64,000 nucleotides of DNA from Toxotes chatareus (Eukaryota > Chordata > Actinopteri > Toxotidae). Position numbers and translations under genes: made by a program. The DNA lies in contig CM028898.1 in assembly GCA_016801885.1 (NCBI GenBank), forward strand, positions 13,428,858-13,492,857. Reading direction: 5' to 3'. Shown piece after piece: positions 1 to 12,100 of the stretch (the first letter of the stretch is position 1; each line of letters starts with the position of its first letter). The notes beneath the pieces were generated by a model. That model worked only from the letters and a program-made list of their open reading frames with translations. It was not told where the DNA came from and made no database searches.

Positions 1-50
1 TGTTCCTTTTTCAGACTCTTGATTTTGTGTCTTTGTCATTTTGTCTACAG

Positions 51-137
51 AACATGTGGATTGAGAGGACCACGTACACAACAGCATACAAACTTCCTGG
101 CATCCTGCGCTGGTTTGAAGTCAAGTCAGTCTCCACA
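51..137 (+). CDS. dock1: dock1 exon: DHR-2 domain segment
   Basis: This exon is 87 nt, phase 0 at both ends, and encodes 29 residues including [20 protein letters not shown], a stretch nearly invariant in the DOCK-A subfamily DHR-2 domain. It follows the acceptor TTTGTCTACAG and ends at ACA before the donor GTGAGT. The next exon begins GAG GAG ATC, so the junction reads ST-EEIS. Confidence 0.95.
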
Positions 138-3100
138 GTGAGTAGGAGAAGGGCCTGTGTGCCAGGCAGGCCTCCTAATCAGATGAGGATCTGCAGCCTT
201 TCTCAGAGGCAATCGATATGATTTGTCCGGTTAAGCGGTATAGACAGCTGTGTGGACGCAGGCGTGCCGCTCCCCGAACTAACGACAGGGCACGTTCTCT
301 CTCTGCCAGAGGGCCCACATCGCACTCCTTAAATCCTCTTTCCACTGAAAATAGCTACACAGCACAAATACAACTAGAGGAGAGTTCAGAACTCACTCTG
401 TTGATTTTCCTCTAATAGAATTAGCTTGATTGCTCTATTGAAAACCCGCTGATAAGAGAATGGTCTGACTGCAACAAATGACTTTAGTGTTTACTGTAGC
501 ACTTGGAATTTTATTATCTGAACCAGTTGTTCTGATTTATTTAGCAATAAATGCAATTTAACGTTTAATTCAAATGCTGGCCCCGTGTCCCCATTTTGGG
601 CTTCGATGTTGTCTGTCTGAAGAGGAGCTGTGGAGATGAGTACAGTAATATAAGTTGGAGCACAAGAGCAGGTTACAGTATTACCTAAACACAAGATGCC
701 TGCATCATCCTTTAATCTGTCATTAGTTTTGTCCCAGAACAAATGCACTACTTTGTGTTATTACTTTGGCTGGTATTCCACAATCAGCTACTCTTTATTT
801 GTCACTTTGATTAGTCCCTGACATGTCTGTCCTGTTGAAAAGACTCAGCAAGGCAAACATCTCCTCCTCTTCTCAGAGGTTATCTTTAGCCAGGGCGTTT
901 ACTACAGTCTGCTCCCTGGGCATTCATAGCTGTCAAAGAGCTTCACATGACGCCCACGCACCAGGCAGCTTGGGCATTGAGCTCACCACGATGGTTCTTT
1001 TGATCACTACATCCACAATCATTTCCCTAAAAAGACTTGAGATCCCACCTAACTCCTGATTCCATGTAGTGAAGTGTCATTCTCCATTGCCACAATAATT
1101 CAGAGCAGAGCTCTTCAGGCTGGGTGGGAACATACTGTCAGGAGCAGCTTGCCCTCCAGATGAGCCAGTGAGAGGCCAGGCCCCTGAGGTCAGACTCTAT
1201 TTAAAGCTTAATGACTGGGCTGAGATTCACCAAGCTAAAGCCTCCCATCTGACAATGCTTTTTATCAAGCTGGCTTGAGACATACCGGCACAGATTGGAG
1301 ATTTGTCTCGCTGGCACAACATCTTATCTTTTTTTGGCCAGGGTCTAAATCTGACATTTATTCAACAAGCCACTCATGTTTCTTCTAAATTCTTAGTAGC
1401 AGGCTTCAAGGGGGTGATTTTTTTTTTTTTCATTCAGAGTAATGAGATTGCCCCCATGTGGAGTTACACGGATTGAGTTGGAATTTGCTTTCACACAGCA
1501 GCGAAATTAATGACAGCATTTCTAAGTGTTTTATTCATCTTTTCTCAGAATTGCCAATCATATTTTGTTGACTTGGGAATTGAAATTCCCCTACACCAAC
1601 GTACTATCCATCTTCATTTGGCAGTTGCAGGTTCATGTATGGGCACAGTGAAAAATGATTCATTGCTTCTCTATCCTACATGATTTATGTGTTTAGTTAA
1701 GGGTTCCTAAGCCCATCTTCTAATAACCTATCCCTAGTTGGTGAAGACAGAAAATTTCCGCTTTATTGTTTGGATTGCAGAGACAGTAGTGAGGTGTGTG
1801 TGTGTGTACTAAAAGAGGTGAAAGTGCTGAGAATATTTGGTGACGCCTTCACTTACTCTGCTGCACAGGAGGAGATCAGTCCACTGGAAAATGCCATAGA
1901 AACAATGCAGCTGACCAATGAGAAGATCAGCAGCATGGTGCAGAGGCATCTCACAGACCCCAACCTTCCTATAAACCCCCTCTCCATGCTGCTGAATGGA
2001 ATTGTGGACCCAGCGGTCATGGGAGGTTTTACCAACTACGAGAAGGTAGTCAAAAGTCTGGATTTATTCTGTCACTGTATTGTCTCAAACTATGTTCCTT
2101 TTTGAACACAAGTTCATTTTAAGCCTTAAAATCAGCTTTCAAGTCATAGTGTGACATTTTGGGAAATAGGCTTTTTCACTTTCTTGCTGATAGTTAGATG
2201 AGAAAATTGATACCATTCAGTATGTTTGCAGGCAGTTAGCTTAGCTAAGCATTAAGACTGGACTTAAGGGGAACATTCAACCTGGCTTTGTCCAAAACAT
2301 AATAAAATGAGCCCACCAGCATTTTTTAGGCATGTTACATATGTTACATCGAGTCCTGTTTGTATTTTCATATTTAACATACAGATATGAGAGTGGTATT
2401 TATCTTCTTATCTAACACTCATCAAACAAATGAAATTTCTCTAAATGTCAAACTTGCCTGGTTGGCAGAGGCTTACAGCCACAAGGCAGTAATTCTAGTG
2501 TTCTCACTGGTCTATTGGTTGCACACTCTATTCACCGTAGTATAATAGCGACTTATGTAGAGAGGGAAACTCTTTTTGCCTTGTGTTTTATGATTTTAAA
2601 AAAAGTGCCTATTGGTTTTTCCAGCATATATCGCAACCTGGAAAAGATTCACATTGGTCTTGCGTAACGGAGCGGTATGAGTCAGAGGAAGTGCAAAGTG
2701 AATTCTTTGCCCTCGGGTCACTCCTTCATCTCACTGAAATAGTGCAGGTGGCAGTGGAGAGACGGATGTCTTGACTAAATTTTTCCCATCTTCAGCAGCC
2801 CCTCCCAAAGCTTTCCCCATTGACTCATCCGTTTTTTCTCCTTCATTTCCCCTTTTTACAATCACAAACTCTTCCACATTTCTGATTGTTCCTTTCATCT
2901 TCCTCTGCGCTTACTCTTACTGTTCCTCCCTTCATCCAGACACTCTTACTCCAGTATCTCTTCTCACTCTTCTCCAGGCCTTCTTCAATGATAAGTACAT
3001 GCAGGAACACCCGGAGGACCTTGAGAAGATAGAGAAGCTGAAGGACCTTATCGCCTGGCAGGTGAGACTGCTGCTGAAAATGGTCACCTGCATCTATGTG

Positions 3101-6100
3101 GAGTTTATATGATCATGGTAAATCATCGTACTGTAGTTTGTAAAGCATCAGTCTCTCTTGTCAAAGATGTCAGGGTTCAAGGAAAACTGCCATGACCTGC
3201 TCATCACAAATTACATGCTCATTTACTTTAAAAGGTGACATATTCCATCATATTCCATGGTGTTTCCTTTTCTGTGTCACATGTGAAGAAAGGCATAGCC
3301 TACAGGCAGTCAAAATACTGAGCATGGATTAGATGGTAAGGAGGAGTGTGAGAGGCATGAAAATGTGAATTCATGCCACTTGGCCTTAATTTGTGTAATT
3401 TGCTCTGGGCTGTTCACTTAGCCTTTCAGGTACTGAAAATGTATTTGCCTTACATGTAAGTTACAATGGTTTAAATTAATAGAGTTAAGGAGTTTATTAA
3501 TGGAATCAACACCAGAATTTTCGGGAAGCCATGAGCCACGAGATAAGGGCCCTGTTTGACATCTGAAAGTCCTTCATATGCATACACAGTGGAGAGTTTC
3601 GATGCTGAAGGATACTTGTTCAGGTCTGTTTATTATGGCATTTGCATCTGAAATGCTGTCACTCTGAAAGGTTACAGCCGAAAATATAGCATCGTTTGAA
3701 GAACCTGTGAGTTCACTGGCAAGAGTGTCCAATGACAGTAACTGAAGTGAGCAGGAGAAAAGTGTGTTAAAGAGTTCAGTGGAAATAATAGCAAGGGAGA
3801 GTGCTGAAGCAAACATTCTGAAGTTAGGGAGGATGCTTCACCGCTTGAAGAGACAGCAAGAGATCAGCATTGGCGGTTTTGCGAGCTTTGCACCCTCACT
3901 GAGCCCGAAGGAAGTGCACACACAGCAGGCAAGAAATGCACACACACACACACGTTGTTGGAATAAATCACAACATGTTCTGTTCAACAACTTACTATGT
4001 AACTTAACAGATCTTTAGCTCATTTGTAGCTCATCCTTCATTAAAAAAAAAACAACTCCTGACTATCTTTGTTTTCTAGAGGAATAACAAAAACGTCCTC
4101 CCTTTGGGACTTTATAATGCTGCTCTGTAGGTTTTCTTTTATGTTCTGCTTTTCTTAGAGCTCTTAACTCTTTAGCTATAAACTAAGGGTCACTTTAATA
4201 GTCAGGAAGCCATGGTTTCCTGCCTTATGGTTCACCCTGGAATCGGGCACATGTACAAAAAAAGTTTTTTTGACTGCTTCCTATCGTTACTTGCAAGTTA
4301 ATTGAATTTGCAGTAGTTGTTCCTTTCTCTGTTGTTGAAAAATAGGTCAACTTTGTGCTCTGAATCTCTTGTGGAACTTATCCGAATCTGAAAAGTTTGA
4401 CTCTTTTGTGTTTGTGAAACCTTTTGTCTTTATAAGGCACAATGACTCACAACAGAAATATGCCAGTCTTGTATTGCCTCCCTGCTTTTGACTCTGAAGT
4501 CTTCCAGCTTGATGTCATTTGTGATGCTGCTCATAGTCATTTTGCCTTAGAAGTAAGGCTGTTTCTTTTTATCATTATCATTTCCATATTAGTCATTATT
4601 CTAGTTTTTCCATATCATTTTTTAAGACACCCAGACTGTGTGAATTTGGGAAAATTAAGGAAATCACTAACTGAAGAAGAACTTGATAAAGCAGGTGAGC
4701 ATAACCTAAAAATAAACGTGTCAGTACTTCATCACTCCTGGAAAGAAGTGAAAATCACAAATATATTTGACAAGGTTGGAGTGTGCCACTAGATTTTACC
4801 TTCAGTACCTATCGGTTATTTTTACATCCATCTCGGAGGAAACGCGCTGAATAATAATGTAAAAGTGAATCAGCCTTTGTTTCAAATCTTTGTGTTGGTT
4901 CCAAAGTGATGCTCAGATGTGAAAGAGCCAATTTTCCATTTCAGCATCAATGTGAGATTTCAGCTGGACTAAAATAGTGTTATAAATCACACTGCAATTT
5001 TGAAATCATCATCCACCCACAATCCACAGTACTAATTAGCAAGAACTCTGTAGCACACACCAGTCCTACCAATATGAGACAAATGAGTTGCTCTATCTTG
5101 GCAGCTGTGTCAGGTTAAAAATGTCCTTCACATTCTCTTAACTAAGTCTTTGAACTCCTGGTGGTGTATATCTTCCATAAGCACAGAAAGACACGATTGA
5201 AGTTGTTTGGTGTGATCATCTTAGAGATGTGTCATAGAGAAAGCAGAAATACGTTTACCAAGCCCACGCCAAACATACACACAGGGAACTTTTAAAGAGA
5301 TGAGTAGGGCAGGGTTGTTGATTTGAAATGGTATCAGCTGTCTCCTTGCCAGAGCCAGCGTGCTTGTTTATCTCGCGTCTTGAATCTGTCTAAATGAGAC
5401 AAATGAAGACGAGCCTGCTCCAATGAACAATCTAAACAGGGAGAAATGAGCCAGTGTGCACTGTTATTCTGAAATACCCATTGTCCTCGTCTAGTAATTA
5501 GAGAGGAAATGAGCAAGTGGAAATCAGGAAATTAGGAATTGTAAAAGCTCCCTGGCAAATACAAAGTAGGTGTTTTCTGTGATGTTTCTTGTTATAATTA
5601 GCAAACGCTTTGTACAGATGCTTAAATTAGTACCTTTAACTTCTCACTGCAGCGTGATCCACTCTGTTAAAAGTTAAGTGTAGCCAAGAGATCAATAAAC
5701 TGAATCACAGACCTGAGGGGGGCATTTTCAGCAGGGCATCAGCAACATATTAATTGCATATATGCAGAATCTTTCAGTGAAAACTCATAAGGGTGTATTG
5801 GAGGTTTTTTTTTTTTTTTCTTGTGCTTTCACAAAGCATGAAAACAACAGGAAAACATGAGCATCCCATTGGATTCTTTGACCAACATATATCCACATTT
5901 TCTGGTCTAATCCACCAACTCTTGAGAAAAATACCGGGCTCTTAATTTGTTGCATGTTCGACTCATTTCCTCTGGGATGTTTTATGCTGGGAAAATAACT
6001 AACGTACACGTGGCTTGTTTGACCTTGTTTACTTTCTGTCTCACACAGATTTTTTAAATTTATATTTATTTTATCTGGCATTCCAACTTTGCTCTTTTTT

Positions 6101-9100
6101 TTTCCTATAAAAAAAACAAAATTTGTGCAGCATGCACTGGTACTCTTTTGTAAGCTGAGCTTTAGAATGGAATTCCTGCTGCATTTTATAAATGCAGCCC
6201 CAGGTCTCTGCTGTCTAATTATGAGGTATTAACATCAGCCTCACATGAGGTAATATCTCTTACTGACATCCCAAATAATAAACCTGCTGTCTCTGTTAGA
6301 CTGCTGGAGAGAAGTAAAAACTTTTTTTTTTTTTTTTTTTTTTTTTGTTGTTACATGTAATTAAACCACAGAACATGTGTGTGTGTGTGTGTGTTTGAAA
6401 CCTTGAGCCTAGTGTCTTCCACAATGAGCTTATCTCCATGCAGCCACCAAGCAGAATTCTGTTGCCATGCCGCCACTCAGTCGCACTCAATCATCCTAAG
6501 GTCTATAAAAAGATGTGGGTATCCTGGGAGACGTGAATCTTGCCTCAGCTTTCACTCTCACTGTTTTTCTACTCCTTTCTGTCTTTTTTGTCTCACAATA
6601 CCTCGTCCTTCTGACTCCTCTCCCTCCCCTTTCTCTTACTCCTAACCTTTTTCCACCCTCTGCCTTGCCTTGCTTTCCTTGCCTTTACCGTTTTTTTTTC
6701 CCTTTAGCCTCATCCTCTCTGCACCTCTCTCCTCCAAGCGGTCCCAGCGGTGATGATGAAGGTGCTCAATACCAGGGGAAATCCTCGCAGGGTGTCTGTA
6801 GCCACCTCTCATTTATCTTTCTGTGCCAAAGCTTTCATTTTGTGGAGCACAGCACAGTAACTAACATTCAGTGAGTGAAATCCTGGATTTTAGCTTCTAT
6901 GATACATGTTCACTATCTCTTGTCAAGCTGATGTGCTCACTCTGTGCCTCTCCTATCACTAGATGCTGTTTTTCACATGGCTGAGAACCTGAGACTAACT
7001 GATTTTTCCGATTCTAGTTCTGTGTTTCTGTGTTAGTAATTTTTTCTCCCTGTTAATAAGGCCCCCACATGTTGTCGCTGTGTGTAAATAAAACATGTAG
7101 CATTTGGGATTATTACAAAAGGTTGCATCACAAAACTGAATTGGTGGTGTGTGCCAGCTACTATAGTCTGCTGTGGAGGGGCAGTTTGCCCTCAGAGAAA
7201 AGGAAGAAAGGCGAGCAGGCTCTAGGGAATCAGAGGTTGGCACACACACATGCAGCCTTCTCTTTACTGGTCCACCTTTTCCAGATACTTCAAACATATC
7301 TTTGTACTCTGAGCAGATTCTTTGTTCCATTTGCTCAGGGCTTAGGTGAATTTGTTAGCCGTAAAAGCCACTGTACTTAAAATCAGTCACAAGATGCACT
7401 CTGCAATTCAGTGTTTCCTTGTTTTTCCAAACGTGCTAATGCACCACTTTTACTGGGACAGATTAATATAAATGTTTGAATTAAATCCCCTCTAATGTGC
7501 TTTATTTTTTTGTTTTTACTTATTCATAAGCATAAAAGCATAAGCTGTTTTCTTATCAGGTTTAACAGTATTTCTCACTTATAGCAGTGAGACAGTCAGG
7601 GAATATTTTTATAGTTGCCATGGGAAAGAAGAGGTCTACTACTACCACAGCTGACTCTAACATCTTTGCTGGTTTCTGGTGAGTTATTGTGCAATTCTTC
7701 AGCCAAAGACGGCTTGTAACACAGAAACACCAGGTTCTGAAAAAAAAAAAAAACTTAACCTGTGATTTCAACCAGCAGAGAAAAAAAAAATCACTCAAAT
7801 TCTCTCTCCCCAAGGGATGACACTTCCTCCTCTTGCCAGATTTAGTCAGCAGAGCTTGCTGACACTTACTGTGGCACTGGGGTTTTCTAATTACTAGTTT
7901 TCAGCAGTTTCAGTCTCTCCCTCGCTTTTCTCTCTCTCTCTCTCTCTCCCTCTCTCTGTCTCCTTCTCTCCTTCTACCTGAGCTGCCTCTGTTATGTGTT
8001 AAGATTTTGTTATTCAGCAGCTGCCTACAGTGTGAGAGGCAGCAGTGTGCTTGAAAGGGTGCATTGCGTCTTTATTTGCGTCAGAGGTGGAGAAGAAAAC
8101 ATCCATCACATGTAGTACATACCTATACATGTAGTCTTTGCTTTCTCATTGTCATGTGTAATATACCTGTGTTATGATATGTTGATGTGGTGGGTGGTGG
8201 TTGTGGGTGGGGAGTGTTATGGCAACAGCCTTCTCTAGGACATAGTCTACTTCCACCTGGACAAGGTTGCAGTGATATTCCCTCTTTGTGCACACAGACA
8301 CACTTAAAGTGATGTACATTCACTGCTTGTGCTGAGTATGCACAACCAAGGGGCCAAAGGTCTTGTGCATTAAATTGGATATATGTGATGGAACAGTATT
8401 GTTTTCCTCTGATGAATGAAGAACCAGCATGTAGCTAACCTCCCATCTCTCCAGGGTATGTTGGATAAAGGTTTCTTACGCTGCTTTGTTGCTTCATCAG
8501 ATCCCACACCTCGCTGAAGGGGTTCGTATCCATGGAGAGAAGGTTACGGAGGCGCTGAGGCCTTTCCATGACCGCTTGGAGGCCTGCTTCAAACAACTGC
8601 GGGAGAAGGTGGAGAAACAGTATGGGGTAAAGACCCTGGTAAGTGCCTTTTACCTGTTTGTGTCTTTACTGTTTCATTAAAAGTGATTCAAAGCTCAGTG
8701 CAGTCATTTTTAGCAGCCACTAATGTAGTTTCAGCCGTTTCGTTTTTTAATTCTTGTGGTGTGTTTGGCTGAAGACAACAGGTTATTATTATGACAGCTG
8801 AAATTACTTGTATTGTTCATAATACATAATGTGAATAATGTGTATGTTGTGAATGTCATGGTGCCTGGAAATGGTGTTGTCCTGTGCAGTTGTTTTTTTA
8901 TGGAAATCTAAAAAAAGAAATACTCAAAATGTTCACTCTTTAGTACCTTGTTTAATTGGTGTGGTCAGAAATAATGTACAGATATCAGGACACTATGGGC
9001 ACTACACTTAGGTGCAAATAAAATCAAAACCACTGCAGAAACAACAAAGCCACTTGATGTAGGTTGCTATGGCAAAACAGAAACATGGTACACAATGTGA

Positions 9101-12100
9101 AGGTAACAGGGAACGGAGAAAATAAAGATAAAATAAATAAAATGTAAGCAACATGATTAACACACAAATTGATTAAACAGCATTTGATAGCATTTCTAAG
9201 AGCATTATACTGTATTTAGCTACAGATTAACCATTTTGAGTTTCCTGTGCACTTACAGTAAATTGCGGAAATTGCATTTAGAACATGTGTCAGTGTGGTA
9301 CGGTACTGCTGGGGACTACCTGCCATCTCTCTCCTCCGCTCCAGATTTAATTGTTGCTTGGCCAAGCTTTTTCTTCAATCTTGCCTGAGGAAAAGGGGCC
9401 CTCGCTCAATTTAAAGGGAGAGGGTGGTGACCTTTCAAACGAGAGAAAAGCCATCACTTTCCAGGGTGTGATAATAAGGTTATCCTATCAAATGTGTGAT
9501 GGCCTCTTTCTTCGCTCGAAAAGACTCTTTAAATGCAGAGGGGTTCATTGTTAGAGCTACCATTACCAGATTTTTCTTCCAGCAGGTTCCAGCTGAAGTT
9601 AATAGTGTCACCGGAGTTCTTTTTGTTCTCTTCCCCTAACTTTATGTTTGATTATGTTGCTGTTAATTCAGCTTATGACTAGTTTCAGTTTTACTTCTAA
9701 TATGTGTCTCTGTGGATCTTTAACAACACTAGTGTTGAACCTTAATAGATGCCAATGTCGGTCTCTCAGTCTTTCCAGAATTTTAGACCAGACTGAAGTA
9801 TTTCAACAATGACTAGACCCCCGACTTTCAGTCTAGCTGCTCAGTTTTACTCTGATTTGGTGCTAATTTGCCTCTAACACACTAAGCAACAAGCTACATC
9901 TCTTCCTTTCTACCGTCAATAAATAAGGATAGCATATAAGAGGACATGCATAGTATTTTCTACTCTGAGCACATTACAAGTACATTAAAATTACATTGAA
10001 AATAAAAATGCAGAGATAACTTTAAAGCAGACAGTGACTTCTCTTTTTTCTGTTTCTGTTTTTCTTTTTCTCTGCGGTGTCAGCCGGCAGCAGACGAACG
10101 GCGGGGGCCTCGTCCACACTCCATGGTGCGCTCCTTCACCATGCCCTCCTCCCAGCGGCCACTGTCAGTGGCTTCAGTCACATCCATTTCCTCTGACAAC
10201 TCCCCCTCCAGGCCTGGCTCAGATGGGTAACAACTGGTTCACAATACCTCAGGGCATAAAATACCCTACAGCCTCTCTGGATTTTGCTCATCCCATTTGA
10301 GTTTAAAAATAGTTTTTGGATTACTGTGTTTCCTAATTTTTTAAGAAGTCAGTCTCAGCCCTCATTTTTAACATTGTACAGAGATTTCTATTTTCCTCTC
10401 AAACCTAAGAGGATTTCTGAGGGTGCTTATGCAATATTTGAAAAATGAAGAGTGCTTTTTTTTGTTGAGTTTATGAAGATTGTTTACCTGCCATATATTG
10501 GATAAATCTTCATCACATTAATTTAACTAGACTCCAGGTTTAAAAAAAAACAAAAACAAAAAACACACACATACAGTAGCGATGTATGTTTTTTTTGTGT
10601 AGTTTACCAGTGATGGAAGAAAACCTCAGCATCAACGCTGGCATGAGTCAGTATATTTTGTGAAATTCAAGGTCTATTAAAGGCTTGTTAAAATAAGTAC
10701 AGACAGCAAACAGGCCAGTACAGTCCTGCATCACAAATCAGTAGACGACTGAAGAAGTTTGATTGGACCAATATTGTATTATCTTTTATTCAGTTTTGCC
10801 CTGGAGCCTCTCCTGCCAAAGAAGCTGCACACCAAGTCTCAGGACAAGCTGGACCGGGATGAGCCTGAGAGGGAGCGCAAAGAGAAAAAGAAGGAGAAGA
10901 GGAACAGTAAGCACCAGGAGATCTTTGATAAAGAGATGAAGACCACGGAGATCCAACTACAGCCCACTGAAGCTGTCATACTCTCAGAGACGGTATTTTA
11001 CTCCTGCTCTGCTCTCTTCTCTTTTGTTGTACATCCTATACTACTCACTTTCTTTCCTTTCCTTTTTTTTTTTAACCCATAATAATTAACCCTTTTCCAC
11101 AGGTGCATGTACATTTCTGGATATTCGTTGCTAATGTCAAGATTACTGTGAACATTAATGTTGAAGTTTTCAATGAACTTTGTATCCCTAGCAAGGTCTT
11201 AAGCTTGCTGGTGACAGCATCCAGGTTTTAGAATTTCTCTGAGTGCTTCTTTGCAGTAACGTCCATATTTGCCAGAAAAAAAAGTGCATATATGTTTTCT
11301 TTTTGAGAATTCAAGTTTTATCTTCATTTCTTCTTTCTACCTTCTCATGTTTGTAGCAATCAGCTTCTCCCCTCGATTCTCTTTGCACTTTGCATATCTT
11401 TATCTTCCCCCTCTTCCTGCTATGCTCATGTCCCTCTTCACCCTGCTGTGTCCATTACAGCTGAGGTAAGACTGTGTTCTTCATGCCCAGTGGGAATGTT
11501 CCCTGGCTAACAGCATTAAGATAAGAACAGGAATGGGATCCAGAGGGGGCCCCTGGCAGCGGTGGAGCCGTCTGGCTCGTGAGAGGAGTTTCCTGCCTCA
11601 GGGGTCAAGTGTAGAGCACCTAGGGATCTCTGGTGGTTACCAAGCAGTTGTAGGAAATAGTAGTTGCATTTGAAGGGGTTGTCTGGAAAAGAATTATTAA
11701 TATAATGTTTCGCTTTCAGTACAAATTTCAGTTTTGTTTTTTAACATCCCAGAAAAAAAAATGCATCCCTGAGTGAAGTGTTGTTATTTTCAGTGCCTCC
11801 CTTGTGACTGGCTGTTTGAGTCTGGCCAATTACAAAGTTGTTTGTTAATGTAGCCTACAGTGTGGGAAAGCCCTGTGGACATATCTTTTCATATTCAGAT
11901 TCCAGATATGATGAAGCTGGGAGAACCCAGTCTTGCATGCAAACAATTATTTGTAACCACAAATAAGATATTGCAATCCAACAAACACATTCATCCAAAT
12001 GGTTTCTCCTTGAGTCGAATTAATATGCGCATGGATACACAGGAAACAGTCCCAAAGGAGTTGTGAGACTAAATTTCTCACTTAAATTATCTTTTATTGA

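Noticed and set aside
6515..6874. 119-codon frame rich in Ser, Pro, Phe and Leu
   Set aside because: Produced by pyrimidine-rich intron sequence; low complexity.
6995..7380. Overlapping open frames of 111 and 103 codons on opposite strands in a dock1 intron
   Set aside because: No splice context, no recognisable domain, and mutual antisense overlap; consistent with chance.
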